DNA of 64,000 nucleotides from assembly GCF_004295345.1 (NCBI RefSeq), contig NZ_CP036200.1:2377001-2441000 (forward strand), given 5' to 3'. The translations under genes were made by a program, and so were the position numbers. The notes under the pieces were generated by a model. That model had not been told where the DNA came from and did no database searches. It saw nothing but the letters and a program-made list of their open reading frames with translations. Positions 25,959 to 39,971 of this stretch are shown in pieces (position 1 is the first letter of the stretch; every line of letters begins with the position of its first letter). Source of the DNA: Shewanella maritima (GTDB lineage: Bacteria; Pseudomonadota; Gammaproteobacteria; Enterobacterales; Shewanellaceae).

Positions 25959-27788
25959 CTATTCAACCGTTACTGACTTAGCTAAATTACGTGGTTGGTC
26001 TACGTCAGTACCTTTGATTAAGGCTACATAGTAAGACAATAACTGCAGCGGAATGGTGTAGATAAGCGGCGCCATAAACTCATCACAATGCGGTACTGGA
26101 ATCACCTTCATGGTGTCGTCTGACTCAAACTCAGCATCTTTATCTGCAAATACGTACATCAAACCACCACGGGCACGTACTTCTTCAACGTTCGATTTTA
26201 GCTTCTCAAGCAGTTCGTTGTTTGGTGCAACCACAATGACCGGCATATCAGCATCAATTAACGCTAATGGGCCATGTTTAAGCTCACCTGAAGCATAGGC
26301 TTCAGCATGAATGTAGGAGATTTCTTTTAGCTTAAGCGCACCTTCCATCGCGATTGGATATTGGTCGCCGCGACCTAAGAATAATGCATGATGTTTGTCG
26401 GCAAAGTCTTCAGCAAGCTCTGCAATCGCATCATCTAAACCTAACGCTTGCTCCACTTTCGCAGGCATAGACTGCAGGCTTTGAGTAATAGCTGATTCCA
26501 TTTCACTGCTCATACCGTTATGACGACCAATAGCTGTGGTTAGCATTAATAAGCCAGCAAGTTGCACAGTAAAGGCTTTGGATGATGCAACACCAATCTC
26601 AGCGCCTGCTTTCATCATATAAGCCATGTCTGACTCACGTACCAGTGATGAACCCGGCGAGTTACAGATAGTTAACGTAGCCTTATAGCCCATTTCTTTT
26701 GCTAGGCGCAGTGCTGCTAAGGTATCTGCAGTTTCACCAGATTGAGAAATTGTCACCAACAAGCTATTTGGGAACATGTGCGACTTGCGGTAGCGAAACT
26801 CTGAAGCAATCTCTACGTTACACGATACGCCTGCCCAGTCTTCTAACCAGTAACGTGCAGCCATACCTGCATGGTAACTGGTACCACAGGCAATAATTTG
26901 CACGTGTTTAATGTCTTTTAAGAACTCTGCTGCGTTTTCACCAAAGGCACTATCTAGCACTTTACCTGACTCAATACGCCCGCTTAATGTGCTAGCAATC
27001 GCAGTTGGTTGCTCATAAATTTCTTTAAGCATGTAGTGACGATATTCACCTTTGTCACCCGCATCATGAGTCACTTCAGACTCTTTTACTTCACGCTCTA
27101 CTGGGTTGCCGTCCACATCAAAAATATTCACTTCACGACGTGTTACCTCGGCAACATCGCCTTCTTCTAGGAAAGCGAATGAGCGCGTAACTGGTAGCAG
27201 TGCAAGTTGATCTGATGCTACAAAGTGCTCACCTAAACCATAACCAATAACCAGTGGGCTACCACTGCGAGCAACAATCATGCGCTCGCTGTCGCGGCGG
27301 TCAATAACCACGGTACCGTATGCACCTTCAAGCTGCTTAACAGTGGCTTGCACTGCCGCGAGTAAACTATCGTAGCTCTTTAGCTCATGATGAACCAAGT
27401 GGCAAATCACCTCGGTGTCTGTGTCAGATGCAAACTCATAACCCTGATCGGTAAGCATGTCACGTAACTTGTTATGGTTCTCAATAATGCCGTTGTGAAC
27501 AACCGCGATATCACCCCTAGATTGATGCGGATGCGCATTACGCTCACTTGGCTCACCATGTGTCGCCCAACGAGTATGAGCAATACCTGTACCACCAGTT
27601 AGTGGGTTTGCATCTAACGCAGTAGATAGCTCTTGTACCTTGCCCAGGCGGCGAGTACGGCTTAGCTCACCGTTGCTAATTACTGCCACACCAGCACTAT
27701 CATACCCTCGGTATTCTAAGCGTCTAAGACCCTCAACTAAGATCTCAGCGACGTCTCGTTGCGCAACAGCGCCTACAATTCCACACAT
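25959..27788 (-). CDS. glmS: Glutamine--fructose-6-phosphate aminotransferase (isomerizing)
   Basis: A 609-residue GlmS of normal length. The N-terminal Cys nucleophile of the glutaminase domain is in [12 protein letters not shown], with [12 protein letters not shown] and [13 protein letters not shown]. The C-terminal half has two SIS sugar-isomerase domains ([31 protein letters not shown]) and ends [11 protein letters not shown]. It makes glucosamine-6-phosphate, the entry to peptidoglycan and LPS amino sugars. It lies 20 bases after the DeoR-type regulator and is probably cotranscribed with it. I saw no glmS ribozyme signature upstream. Confidence 0.97.
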   Translation of the reverse strand: MCGIVGAVAQRDVAEILVEGLRRLEYRGYDSAGVAVISNGELSRTRRLGKVQELSTALDANPLTGGTGIAHTRWATHGEPSERNAHPHQSRGDIAVVHNGIIENHNKLRDMLTDQGYEFASDTDTEVICHLVHHELKSYDSLLAAVQATVKQLEGAYGTVVIDRRDSERMIVARSGSPLVIGYGLGEHFVASDQLALLPVTRSFAFLEEGDVAEVTRREVNIFDVDGNPVEREVKESEVTHDAGDKGEYRHYMLKEIYEQPTAIASTLSGRIESGKVLDSAFGENAAEFLKDIKHVQIIACGTSYHAGMAARYWLEDWAGVSCNVEIASEFRYRKSHMFPNSLLVTISQSGETADTLAALRLAKEMGYKATLTICNSPGSSLVRESDMAYMMKAGAEIGVASSKAFTVQLAGLLMLTTAIGRHNGMSSEMESAITQSLQSMPAKVEQALGLDDAIAELAEDFADKHHALFLGRGDQYPIAMEGALKLKEISYIHAEAYASGELKHGPLALIDADMPVIVVAPNNELLEKLKSNVEEVRARGGLMYVFADKDAEFESDDTMKVIPVPHCDEFMAPLIYTIPLQLLSYYVALIKGTDVDQPRNLAKSVTVE

Positions 27789-27808
27789 AATAGTTCCACT
27801 TTAATTGG

Positions 27809-28582
27809 TTATTTTTCGGTATACGGAGCCAAAACGACCTTTACACCATGTGACTCAATTTCCTTTACAGCATGCAAGGGCAACCGGTCATCAGAAATCA
27901 ATATATTTATACTTTCCCAAGATAGCTCAAGGTTAGGAATTTTCCTGCCAAGCTTGTCAGCCTCTAACATCACTACCACTTCTCGGGATACTTCGGCCAT
28001 AACCTTACTTAAGCCAGTAAGCTCATTGAAAGTAGTTGTACCGCGCCCTATGTCGATTCCATCTGCGCCAATAAATAGCTGGTCAAAGTTATACGAGCGC
28101 AAAACCTGCTCTGCTACTTGCCCCTGAAAAGATTCTGAATGGGGATCCCAGGTACCACCTGTCATCAATAATGTTGGTTCGTTTTCTAACTCATGGATTT
28201 GGTTCGCCAGTGACAACGAGTTGGTCATGACCAGTAAGCCCCGCTTAGTATTTAACTGAGCGATAATACCTGCTGTAGTAGTGCCACTATCAATAATGAT
28301 GCGATTATGATCGTTAATCAGCTCAGCAGCGGCTTTAGCAATTGATAGCTTATTGGGCGCAACTTTGGCGGTAAATTGACTGGTAACTTCATCAGGCACT
28401 GCAACTGCGCCACCATAGCGACGCAGCAAAAGGCCGGTTTTCTCAAGCGTGGCTAAATCTTTGCGAATAGTGACTTCCGAAGTTTCGAAACGTAAGGATA
28501 AATCTTCAACACTGACCTCACCTTGCTCATTAAGCAGGGCAATAATGCTATGGCGGCGTTGCTGAGTATTACGTTTGTTCAT
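27809..28582 (-). CDS. DeoR family regulator linked to glmS (GlmR-like)
   Basis: A 257-residue DeoR/GlpR-type repressor. The N-terminal helix-turn-helix is VSVEDLSLRFETSEVTIRKD, followed by LLLRRYGGAV, and the C-terminal phosphosugar-sensing domain has IDSGTT and GADGID. A DeoR protein between glmU and glmS is a conserved arrangement in gammaproteobacteria and is called GlmR in Pseudomonas. The probable ligand is an amino-sugar phosphate and the probable target is this operon. Here a TonB receptor gene separates it from glmU. Confidence 0.88.
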   Translation of the reverse strand: MNKRNTQQRRHSIIALLNEQGEVSVEDLSLRFETSEVTIRKDLATLEKTGLLLRRYGGAVAVPDEVTSQFTAKVAPNKLSIAKAAAELINDHNRIIIDSGTTTAGIIAQLNTKRGLLVMTNSLSLANQIHELENEPTLLMTGGTWDPHSESFQGQVAEQVLRSYNFDQLFIGADGIDIGRGTTTFNELTGLSKVMAEVSREVVVMLEADKLGRKIPNLELSWESINILISDDRLPLHAVKEIESHGVKVVLAPYTEK

Positions 28583-28685
28583 TTAAGCCTATTTACTTTC
28601 AATATCTTTTGAAACGAAAGATAGATTATAAACAAACGAAACTTATTTGGTAGTTAATCAGCCACTTTTTGATCAAAAAGACACA

Positions 28686-28715
28686 AAAAAGCCCTTATCT
28701 TTCGACAAGGGCTTT
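28686..28715 (-). terminator. Intrinsic terminator of the TonB receptor gene
   Basis: On the minus strand AAAGCCCTTGTC-GAAA-GATAAGGGCTTT followed by TTTGTG. It lies between the receptor stop (28764) and the DeoR gene, so receptor transcription should not run into glmS. Confidence 0.82.
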
Positions 28716-28763
28716 GATCATTACCTGATAGAGTGGCTAACACACCACTATAAAGGAAAAGTG

Positions 28764-30881
28764 CTAGAACTTAGCTTGTAATGCTAGGCTAACATGGCGA
28801 CCGTCACCAACAGTAACATCGTTGTATGAACCACCTTCTAGGTAATCAACATCAAATAGGTTCTTGATGTTCATACGTACACTAACATCGCTACCGAATA
28901 GCTCTGTTTCGTATGCAGCCCCCATGTCAAAGCGCACGTAACCGTCTTTAGTGATTGTGTTAGTGGTGTTAGCAAAACGCTCACCAACATACACAGCACC
29001 AAAGTTAAGTGCTAGCTCATCAGTCATTTCATAGCGAGTCCAAATATTTGCAGACCACTCAGGAGCATCAATTGGAGTCATACCGTTTAGCGCATCAGTT
29101 TCTGGACGAACATACTCAGCATTTAAGTACATCATAGAACCTGTCATAAACCATTTTTCACTTAGCTGACCTTGAGCGCCCATTTCAAAACCTTTGTGGC
29201 GCTGCTCACCAGACTGAGTAGTAATGGTTTCTTTATCACCAATAGATGTTTCAAGGTCTTCAGTAACTGTGACGTTATCAACGGTAATATCAAATACCGC
29301 ACCCGTTAAGATTAAGCCACCGTCGTAGAATTCCCACTTAGTACCAATTTCGTACTGAGTGCCGTATTCAGGGTCTAGGTTAAGCTTGTCGTTAACGTCT
29401 TTCTCATCATTAACCATTCCTTGAGGAGTAAAGCTCTTAGAGTAGTTAACATAGATGCTACCGTTTTCAGCTGGCGAGTAAATTACACCAAACTTAGGTG
29501 ATACCGCGTAACTGTTGTTACCCTCACCATCTTTCTTTTGCTCGTCATAACGAACACCAGCAAGCACTTGCCAGTTGTCGTTAAGCGTGATTAAGTCTTG
29601 CACATAAAAACCATAGTGCTTGTAATCTGTTTGATACAAGGAGTCATCGTCGTTGTAATCAAGATCAGGACGAGGAACTGGAGCGCCAACTTGAACAGTC
29701 TCAGTTGCGCCTTTTACTCGTAATTGACCATAGTAGTAGTCAAGCATGTTGGCACCAATTAGCATTTGGTGACCAATACTGCCAGTTGAGAACTCACCAT
29801 TGAAGTCAACAAAAGCAGTCTTGTGTTGCCAGTCATCATAACGATCGAATGGGCTGATAGTATAACCTTCAGTCATTGCATTTTCGTTGTAGCTTGGCGA
29901 TGAGTCTAAACGCTGACGGTTGAATTGCTGGTCGTTATAACCCACTTTGACATTCCATTCATCAGACATATGGTAGGTTAAGTCGGCACCAAAGTTACTA
30001 ATGGTGTTGTCGGTAAATGCCCAAGGCTGATCCCAAATCATATCGCGGCCACCAATTAACTCGCCGTTGCTGTCTAACCAGCCACCGCGGTCAATACCGG
30101 TTTTATCTTGGGTATGGTCATATTTAACCGACAGTAATAAGTCGTCAGTTAAGTCAAATTCTAGATTGATGTAACCTAACCAGCGATCACGCTCTTGGTT
30201 AGTGCCATCTTGATATTCACGCCAGTAGGTAGTGTCCTGTTTTACCAATACAGAACGGTAACGGATCGTTTCAGATTCGTTTAGTGCGCCACCCGCATCA
30301 AGCTGGAAGCGAGTCGAACCGTTTTGGTCAGTGTCGAAACCAAGTTCATAGAAACTTTCGTAAGTTGGCTTTTTGGTCACCATGTTAATCAAGCCACCAG
30401 GACCTGACTGACCGTATAACATGCTTGATGGGCCTTTAAGCACCTCAACTTGTTGCAAGGTTTCGATAGGCTGAACATAGTGCGACCACTGCTGGTGGCC
30501 ATTAACTAGGTAGCCTGAACCTGAAGATAGCTCAAAACCACGAATATTAAATACTTGGCGGTTCCACTTTTCGCTACCACCGGTAACACTAGAGTCGTTA
30601 ACTAACACTTCTGAAAGGTTGGTAGCAAGCTGCTCATCGGTTACAAAGTCAGGGATCACATTCACAGACTGTGGTGTATCCATCAAACTGATGTTGCCGC
30701 GCATAGCACCAGATGCACTGCCAACTTTGTAGTCGTTAAAGCTGCGACCTTTAACCTGAATTCGCTCAATATTGCTAGTATCAGGTTCTGCAACGATTTG
30801 CTCATTTGCACTTACTGCAGTTGCAGCTAGGCTGCTTGCAATCGCAACAGAAAGGCATGAAACCTTGGTTAGTAACTTCAT
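28764..30881 (-). CDS. TonB-dependent siderophore receptor
   Basis: A 705-residue outer-membrane receptor with a signal peptide (MKLLTKVSCLSVAIASSLAA). The plug domain includes DTPQSVNVIPDFVTDEQL, NIRGFELSSGSGYLVNG and VEVLKGPSSMLYGQSGPGGL, the pattern of the ferrichrome/coprogen-type (FhuA/FhuE/FoxA-like) siderophore receptors. A 22-strand barrel ends in the terminal aromatic signature SLALQAKF. A TonB-box-like IERIQVKG follows the signal region. A Fur-box-like sequence lies about 40 bases upstream, so iron repression is expected. The specific siderophore is unknown, and no biosynthesis or ABC genes are adjacent. Confidence 0.92.
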   Translation of the reverse strand: MKLLTKVSCLSVAIASSLAATAVSANEQIVAEPDTSNIERIQVKGRSFNDYKVGSASGAMRGNISLMDTPQSVNVIPDFVTDEQLATNLSEVLVNDSSVTGGSEKWNRQVFNIRGFELSSGSGYLVNGHQQWSHYVQPIETLQQVEVLKGPSSMLYGQSGPGGLINMVTKKPTYESFYELGFDTDQNGSTRFQLDAGGALNESETIRYRSVLVKQDTTYWREYQDGTNQERDRWLGYINLEFDLTDDLLLSVKYDHTQDKTGIDRGGWLDSNGELIGGRDMIWDQPWAFTDNTISNFGADLTYHMSDEWNVKVGYNDQQFNRQRLDSSPSYNENAMTEGYTISPFDRYDDWQHKTAFVDFNGEFSTGSIGHQMLIGANMLDYYYGQLRVKGATETVQVGAPVPRPDLDYNDDDSLYQTDYKHYGFYVQDLITLNDNWQVLAGVRYDEQKKDGEGNNSYAVSPKFGVIYSPAENGSIYVNYSKSFTPQGMVNDEKDVNDKLNLDPEYGTQYEIGTKWEFYDGGLILTGAVFDITVDNVTVTEDLETSIGDKETITTQSGEQRHKGFEMGAQGQLSEKWFMTGSMMYLNAEYVRPETDALNGMTPIDAPEWSANIWTRYEMTDELALNFGAVYVGERFANTTNTITKDGYVRFDMGAAYETELFGSDVSVRMNIKNLFDVDYLEGGSYNDVTVGDGRHVSLALQAKF

Positions 30882-30918
30882 CTAATATCACCCTCATCTC
30901 TATTTTATGGCGGGGATA

Positions 30919-30942
30919 ATAAATGAGAACGATTTGCATTTA
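30919..30942 (-). promoter_or_regulatory. Probable Fur box upstream of the siderophore receptor
   Basis: AAATGAGAAC at 30921-30930 runs directly into GATTTGCATTTAT, an overlapping near-palindrome close to the gammaproteobacterial Fur pattern (AATGATAATCATT-like hexamer repeats). It is 40 bases before the receptor start, in the promoter region of a siderophore receptor. The match is by eye. Confidence 0.6.
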
Positions 30943-30983
30943 TTCTGTATTTACGCAACCTTTACCTTGATTGCTTTTTTGTT

Positions 30984-31014
30984 AAAAAAAACGCCAGATT
31001 ATGTAACCTGGCGT
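30984..31014 (-). terminator. Intrinsic terminator of glmU
   Basis: On the minus strand ACGCCAGGTTA-CA-TAATCTGGCGT (one mismatch) followed by TTTTTTT, 24 bases after the glmU stop. It separates glmU from the receptor gene. Confidence 0.88.
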
Positions 31015-31037
31015 CTTAATGTTTGTGTGAGTGATCA

Positions 31038-32402
31038 CTATTTAGACTGCTTTACCGGACGCTGCCAGTCCTTTAAATGACGTTGTTTAACACGGGTTAT
31101 CACCAGTTCATTTTCACCCACATCTTTAGTAATTGTTGAGCCCGCACCTAAAGTTGAACCTTTACCAATAGTAACAGGCGCCACGAGTTGAGTGTCGCTG
31201 CCAACAAACACATCATCTTCAATCTTAGTTAGGTACTTATTCGCGCCATCATAGTTACAAGTAATAGTACCGCAGCCAATATTTACCCCTGCACCAATTT
31301 CTGCATCACCTAGGTATGTTAAGTGCCCTGCTTTAGAACCTTTACCTAAGCGGGCTTTTTTCATTTCAACAAAATTACCAATATGGCTATCTTCAACTAA
31401 CTCACTGCCAGGACGCATACGAGCAAATGGGCCTGCACTGCTCGCAGGGCCAACTTTGGCGTTTTCGATAATTGAGTAAGGTTTAATGGTTGCGCCGTCA
31501 GCAATTTCAGAATTAATAATGATTGCACCAGCGCCAATAGACACGTTATTACCTAAGGCAACTTTACCTTCAAGTACGACGTTTACATCGATCATTACAT
31601 CCATACCCAAACTGACCTCTCCACGGATATCAATACGACCTGGGTCACGCAGATTAGCACCATTTAGCATCAGTTTTTCAGCTTCTCGAAGCTGATAAGC
31701 GCGCTCTAACTGAGCTAACTGTACGCGGTTGTTCGCGCCTTCCACTTCTATTGCAGACTCTGGTTGTGCTGTAGTAATAGCAACGCCTTGCTCATGGGCC
31801 ATGGCGATAATATCAGTTAGGTAATACTCACCTTGCGCGTTGTCATTCGACAGGTTCTCTAACCAGGTTTTCAGCTGTTTACCCGGTACAGCCATAATGC
31901 CGGTATTCACTTCGTTGATCAGCAGTTGCTCTGCATTTGCATCTTTTTGCTCTACGATACCAACGACCTTACCTTCATTACGTACGATTCGGCCATAGCC
32001 TGTTGGGTTTGCAAGGTTTACCGTCAAAATAGCCAGGCCATTTTGCTCACGCGCTTGCAACAACTTTTCAAGGGTCGATTGTTGAATAAGCGGTACATCG
32101 CCATAAAGGATGAGTACAGTGTCGTCATCGTTAATATTTGGGTTTGCCTGCGCAACAGCATGACCAGTACCAAGCTGCTCAGCTTGTAGTACCCAATTTA
32201 ACGCTTGTTCCCCTAGGTTTGCTTGTAGCTTATCTGCACCATAGCCATAAACTAACTGAATACCACTCGCACCCAATGAGTTGGCGGTATCAATCACATG
32301 CTGCACCATGCTTTTATGAGCAATTGGGTGAAGCACCTTAGGTAGATCTGAGCGCATGCGGGTTCCTTTGCCTGCAGCTAAGATAACAACATTTAACGAC
32401 AT
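31038..32402 (-). CDS. glmU: Bifunctional GlcN-1-P acetyltransferase / UDP-GlcNAc pyrophosphorylase
   Basis: A 454-residue GlmU of full length. The N-terminal uridylyltransferase domain starts [20 protein letters not shown], with YGDVPLI and NEVNTGIMA. The C-terminal left-handed beta helix has hexapeptide repeats ([18 protein letters not shown]) and the acetyltransferase residues in [20 protein letters not shown] and [13 protein letters not shown]. It makes UDP-GlcNAc in the cytoplasm, two steps after GlmS. It lies downstream of the ATP synthase genes as in most gammaproteobacteria but has its own upstream gap. Confidence 0.97.
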   Translation of the reverse strand: MSLNVVILAAGKGTRMRSDLPKVLHPIAHKSMVQHVIDTANSLGASGIQLVYGYGADKLQANLGEQALNWVLQAEQLGTGHAVAQANPNINDDDTVLILYGDVPLIQQSTLEKLLQAREQNGLAILTVNLANPTGYGRIVRNEGKVVGIVEQKDANAEQLLINEVNTGIMAVPGKQLKTWLENLSNDNAQGEYYLTDIIAMAHEQGVAITTAQPESAIEVEGANNRVQLAQLERAYQLREAEKLMLNGANLRDPGRIDIRGEVSLGMDVMIDVNVVLEGKVALGNNVSIGAGAIIINSEIADGATIKPYSIIENAKVGPASSAGPFARMRPGSELVEDSHIGNFVEMKKARLGKGSKAGHLTYLGDAEIGAGVNIGCGTITCNYDGANKYLTKIEDDVFVGSDTQLVAPVTIGKGSTLGAGSTITKDVGENELVITRVKQRHLKDWQRPVKQSK

Positions 32403-32780
32403 AAAATTTTCCTTTAACTTTCCCTTGGGATTTTAAAGACTCAACCAAAGCGACAATTTTAATTCATTAGCGTATCAAATGCGATGCACAGTTAATTACA
32501 ACTTATCGTGACTGGAACAACGCTCGTTCAATAGCAGATTGGGCTCATGTTTGCTTTCACAAATTAAAGGTATGCCATTGAGAATAATAGTGGAGATAAG
32601 AATTACTGGTTTGGCTTACTCACAAGAAAATCAGCATACAGTTAGGTTATATAGCTATTAGTGAGCTGACTCTCAGTGCACTGAATTTGAATTCAAGCCA
32701 ATTAAACAAAGATGCGATGTGACGGGATATACAAGTGACTGTTGGTAATGAAAATACAGGTAATAACTGAAAAACAGGCA
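32403..32780. other. Intergenic gap between atpC and glmU, no gene seen
   Basis: A stretch of AT-rich sequence between the atp operon terminator and glmU. I see no convincing coding frame, RNA gene or repeat. It presumably holds the glmU promoter, but I could not fix its position. Confidence 0.5.
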
Positions 32781-32812
32781 TAAAAAAGGCGATGCTTTTA
32801 CAAGCACCGCCT
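32781..32812 (-). terminator. Intrinsic terminator of the ATP synthase operon
   Basis: On the minus strand AGGCG-G-TGCTT / AAGCA-T-CGCCT form a stem with one mismatch around a short loop, followed by TTTTTTA. It lies 22 bases after the atpC stop. Confidence 0.88.
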
Positions 32813-32833
32813 AGTATTACGCAAATAATCAAA

Positions 32834-33262
32834 TTATCTGGCGATATTCTTTTTGATGGTTTCAACAACACGTAATTGAGCTAAAGATTTAGCTAATTCG
32901 ATTGTTGCCGCTTCGTAATCGAAGTCAGCACCGGCATTTGCAATTGCTTGCTCAGCACGTTGCTTAGCTTCAAGCGCAGCTTTTTCATCAATATCATCAG
33001 CGCGCATTGCTACATCTGCAAGCACAGAGATAGAAGCTGGCTGTACCTCGAGGATTCCCCCTGAAAGGTACATCACATCTTCACTGCCATCTTGCTTGAT
33101 AATGCGCGCCATGCCAGGTTTGATTTTTGTTAGTAATGGAGCATGGTTAGGCATGATACCTAACTCACCTTCAACGCCGCTCACTTCAAAGAAGCTCACT
33201 TCGCCGTGGTACATGCTGTTTTCCGCACTAACAATATCAAGTTTGACTGTCATGGCTGCCAT
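32834..33262 (-). CDS. atpC: ATP synthase F1 epsilon subunit
   Basis: The 142-residue epsilon subunit, with the N-terminal beta sandwich ([34 protein letters not shown]) and a C-terminal helical hairpin that can inhibit rotation. I start at the ATG at 33262 because AAGGAG lies six bases before it; the frame extends one further codon to a TTG. It is the last gene of the atp operon. Confidence 0.95.
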   Translation of the reverse strand: MAAMTVKLDIVSAENSMYHGEVSFFEVSGVEGELGIMPNHAPLLTKIKPGMARIIKQDGSEDVMYLSGGILEVQPASISVLADVAMRADDIDEKAALEAKQRAEQAIANAGADFDYEAATIELAKSLAQLRVVETIKKNIAR

Positions 33263-33302
33263 CAAGTTCTCCTTAAAGAACTAAGCTTTACGGCCTAGTT
33301 AT

Positions 33303-35586
<2,284 letters not shown>

Positions 35587-35637
35587 CTCTACTCTCCAAT
35601 CTGGGACCGAAGGTGTCTTATGACACCCCGATAATTA

Positions 35638-37179
35638 TTACCAGGTTTGGGTTTCAATGAACTTGTCCATGCCTGCTTTTAACTCACCTTCGATATCAGC
35701 GTTGTAATCGCCAGTAGCGTTGATGTTGTTCATAAGCTCAGCATGTTCGCTGTTCATGTATGCAAGCAGAGCGGCTTCAAAGCGACCGATTTCATTGATA
35801 GCAACAGCTTTTAGGTAGCCTTTTTCAGCTGCGAAAATAGACACAGCCTGTGCAGCTACGCTCATAGGAGCATATTGCTTTTGCTTCATTAATTCGGTTA
35901 CTCGCTCACCATGCTCAAGTTGAGCACGAGTTGCATCATCTAAGTCAGATGCAAATTGTGAGAACGCTGCAAGCTCACGATACTGTGCAAGTGCGGTACG
36001 GATACCACCAGACAGTTTCTTGATGATCTTAGTCTGCGCTGCACCACCTACACGAGATACCGAAATACCTGGGTTAACAGCTGGACGTAGGCCAGAGTTA
36101 AATAGGTCGGTCTCTAGGAAGATCTGACCGTCGGTAATCGAAATTACGTTGGTAGGTACGAACGCTGATACGTCACCAGCTTGGGTTTCAATAATAGGTA
36201 GTGCGGTTAAAGAACCAGTCTTACCTTTTACTTCACCGTTAGTGAACTTCTCTACATACTCTTCGTTTACGCGTGATGCACGCTCTAGTAGACGAGAGTG
36301 TAGATAGAATACGTCACCTGGGTATGCTTCACGTCCTGGTGGACGCTTCAATAGTAGTGAGATCTGACGGTAAGCAACTGCTTGCTTAGATAGATCATCA
36401 TATACGATTAAAGAATCTTCACCGCGGTCACGGAAGTATTCACCCATAGAACAACCAGAGTATGGTGCTAGGTATTGTAGTGCTGCAGCTTCAGAAGCTG
36501 ATGCAACCACTACGATAGTGTTAGCTAGCGCGCCATGTTCTTCTAGCTTGCGTACTACGTTTGCAATAGTTGATGCTTTTTGACCAACTGCTACGTAAAC
36601 ACACTTAATGCCAGAATCTTTCTGGTTGATAATTGCATCGATAGCCATCGCTGTTTTACCAGTCTGACGGTCACCAATGATAAGCTCACGCTGACCACGA
36701 CCGATTGGGATCATAGCGTCAACGGCTTTATAACCAGTTTGAATTGGTTGTGATACAGATTTACGTTCAATAACACCTGGAGCAATTACTTCAACAGGAG
36801 AGAAACCATCGTTATCGATTGGTCCTTTACCGTCAATTGGCTCACCAAGAGTGTTAACAACGCGGCCTAATAGACCATTACCTACTGGTACTTCAAGAAT
36901 ACGACCAGTGGTTTTTACTTTTGCGCCTTCTGCTAGATCAGCATAAGGGCCCATCACTACGGCACCGACACTATCACGTTCTAAGTTCAACGCGATTGCA
37001 AAACGGCCACCTGGCAATTCGATCATCTCACCTTGCATTACATCGGCAAGGCCGTTAATGCGAATGATGCCGTCACTTACTGCAACGATAGTACCTTCGT
37101 TGCGAGCTTCACTAACGACGTCGAACTGCTCGATCCGCTGCTTAATCAGATCGCTGATTTCAGTGGAATTCAGTTGCAT
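35638..37179 (-). CDS. atpA: ATP synthase F1 alpha subunit
   Basis: The 513-residue alpha subunit, starting at the ATG of [22 protein letters not shown] ribosome-binding site precedes it, and the frame extends two more codons to a TTG that I reject. It has Walker A GDRQTGKT and the alpha-specific [17 protein letters not shown] region (written [17 protein letters not shown] here). It forms the non-catalytic nucleotide sites of F1. Confidence 0.97.
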   Translation of the reverse strand: MQLNSTEISDLIKQRIEQFDVVSEARNEGTIVAVSDGIIRINGLADVMQGEMIELPGGRFAIALNLERDSVGAVVMGPYADLAEGAKVKTTGRILEVPVGNGLLGRVVNTLGEPIDGKGPIDNDGFSPVEVIAPGVIERKSVSQPIQTGYKAVDAMIPIGRGQRELIIGDRQTGKTAMAIDAIINQKDSGIKCVYVAVGQKASTIANVVRKLEEHGALANTIVVVASASEAAALQYLAPYSGCSMGEYFRDRGEDSLIVYDDLSKQAVAYRQISLLLKRPPGREAYPGDVFYLHSRLLERASRVNEEYVEKFTNGEVKGKTGSLTALPIIETQAGDVSAFVPTNVISITDGQIFLETDLFNSGLRPAVNPGISVSRVGGAAQTKIIKKLSGGIRTALAQYRELAAFSQFASDLDDATRAQLEHGERVTELMKQKQYAPMSVAAQAVSIFAAEKGYLKAVAINEIGRFEAALLAYMNSEHAELMNNINATGDYNADIEGELKAGMDKFIETQTW

Positions 37180-37193
37180 GCTCAAACTCCCAA

Positions 37194-37727
37194 TTACGAC
37201 TGTAGCGTTTCAGACAGACGCGATAATTTACCGCTTACCGAGCCATCAATGACTAGGTCGCCTGATTTAATAATCACACCGCCTAATAGCGATGCGTCAA
37301 TGCTACAGTTCAGCTTAACTTTGCGTGCGAGACGTTTCTCTAAAGAAACACTAATTTGCTGTTTTTGCTCATCGCTTAGCTCAGAAGCTGAAGTAACTTG
37401 TGCTTCAACTTCTTTCGCCCACTCATTGCGGTACTCAACGAACAATTCTGATACTGAAGGTAGTATCGCTAAACGATTATTCTCAGCCATAACCTTAATT
37501 AGGTTCTGCCCTTGCTCGTTTACTTGCTCGCCACATACTTTAATAAATAGTGATGCGATTTCGGCGCTCGCTAGAGTGCCATTTAACAGTGGTTGCATTG
37601 ATTCGTTTTCACTTACCAATGCAGCAAAAGCTAACATTTCTGTCCAGCTGTCCACTGCTTGATTTTCAACAGCAAAATCAAAAGCTGCCTTTGCGTAAGG
37701 GCGAGCGATGGTGCTTAATTCAGCCAT
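37194..37727 (-). CDS. atpH: ATP synthase F1 delta subunit
   Basis: The 177-residue delta subunit of the peripheral stalk. It begins [17 protein letters not shown] and ends in the conserved [21 protein letters not shown] segment. It joins the b dimer to F1. It sits 14 bases before atpA and 15 bases after atpF. Confidence 0.95.
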   Translation of the reverse strand: MAELSTIARPYAKAAFDFAVENQAVDSWTEMLAFAALVSENESMQPLLNGTLASAEIASLFIKVCGEQVNEQGQNLIKVMAENNRLAILPSVSELFVEYRNEWAKEVEAQVTSASELSDEQKQQISVSLEKRLARKVKLNCSIDASLLGGVIIKSGDLVIDGSVSGKLSRLSETLQS

Positions 37728-37742
37728 AACTCAAATCCCCTA

Positions 37743-38213
37743 TCAAATTTCAGCAACAAGTTTATCAACAATGTCGCTGTGCGCTTCTGGATCAATCGAA
37801 CGCTCAAGAATCTTCTCTGCGCCAACTACGGCTAGAGTAGCAACTTGCTTACGCAAGTCATCTTTCACGCGATTACGTTCGCTTTCAATTTCTGCTTGAC
37901 CCTGAGCGATAATTTTAGCGCGCTCAGCATCTGCTTCTGCTTTTGCTTCTTCAACGATTTGAGCTTTACGCTTGTTAGCTTGCTCAATAATTTCGTTAGC
38001 TGTTGCTTTAGCTTCTTTAAGTTGCTCTGTAGCTTTCGCTTGAGCCAACTCTAGATCTTTTGCAGCACGGCCGGCATCAGCCAGACCATCAGCAATTTTC
38101 TTTTGGCGCTCTTCGATAGCATTAATCAGCGGCGGCCATACAAACTTCATGCAGAACCACACGAAGAGTGTAAAAGAGATCGCTTGGCCTAGCAGGGTAG
38201 CGTTAATACTCAT
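37743..38213 (-). CDS. atpF: ATP synthase F0 subunit b
   Basis: The 156-residue b subunit: one N-terminal membrane helix ([20 protein letters not shown]) followed by a long charged coiled coil (Lys/Glu/Ala-rich, about residues 30-130). It forms the peripheral stator stalk as a dimer. Normal length for the family. Confidence 0.95.
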   Translation of the reverse strand: MSINATLLGQAISFTLFVWFCMKFVWPPLINAIEERQKKIADGLADAGRAAKDLELAQAKATEQLKEAKATANEIIEQANKRKAQIVEEAKAEADAERAKIIAQGQAEIESERNRVKDDLRKQVATLAVVGAEKILERSIDPEAHSDIVDKLVAEI

Positions 38214-38240
38214 AACGACAACTCCTTATAGGGTGCTAAA

Positions 38241-38519
<279 letters not shown>

Positions 38520-38528
38520 TTAATTAAA

Positions 38529-39362
<834 letters not shown>

Positions 39363-39746
39363 TTAATTTTGCTTGACGTATAAAGGGGCTGTCCAAGGCA
39401 CTACCAAGCTCAAAGCGTAAGTGAAAAATAACGGCAGAAACTCTGCGTTAAACACTCCGAACGCTAGCGCAAATAATGCGATAGTTAACAGCAACTTTAC
39501 CGCTTCCCCAAAAAAGAACGATAGTACGACCTTTCTTGATGCACTTGCTCCCGCGTGGGAAAATGCTAGGGTTGCGAATACAAAATTAGGGAGTACTGCA
39601 ATAAGTCCACCAGCCAGTGCTGATAGACCAAACAATGCTCCCCACATTACGAAAAATAAAATTGAAGTTACTATCGCTGCTACTGCCTGCAATCCAACCA
39701 GCTTATAGGCTGAAAGCCGACCACGCTGCGCTAAAACATTACTCAA
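39363..39746 (-). CDS. atpI: ATP synthase accessory protein AtpI
   Basis: A small protein of about 127 residues with four membrane helices, the first gene of the atp operon. AtpI helps assemble the c ring but is not part of the final enzyme. I start at the TTG at 39746 because GGAG lies seven bases before it and the resulting N-terminus (SNVLAQRGRLSAYKL) matches related AtpI proteins. An in-frame ATG at 39761 is the alternative but has no good ribosome-binding site. The operon promoter should lie in the 39762-39971 gap. Confidence 0.85.
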   Translation of the reverse strand: MSNVLAQRGRLSAYKLVGLQAVAAIVTSILFFVMWGALFGLSALAGGLIAVLPNFVFATLAFSHAGASASRKVVLSFFFGEAVKLLLTIALFALAFGVFNAEFLPLFFTYALSLVVPWTAPLYVKQN

Positions 39747-39971
39747 TTTAATTCTCCGCATTCATGCTTTTATGTGAGCTTGCTACACAGTGAATTTTGT
39801 TCGCTGAGAGCTAACATCCAAAAAGCCTGCAAAGTATACCTTCTCGGGTTTGTTTGCAACTTAGTTCATGTCAAAACAGCGATTTTCAAGGTGATTTAAG
39901 TCTAAATTAATAAAAACTGAAATCTCTACCTCGTCACAAACTTACCGTATAGCAATTTTTAGCGGGGATAT

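Noticed and set aside
27789..28763. glmS ribozyme or riboswitch upstream of glmS
   Set aside because: Only 20 bases separate glmS from the DeoR gene, and no ribozyme-like structure was seen; regulation by the DeoR protein is the usual arrangement here.
32647..32871. Small open frame across the end of atpC
   Set aside because: It runs through the atp terminator hairpin and overlaps atpC in another frame, with no ribosome-binding site.
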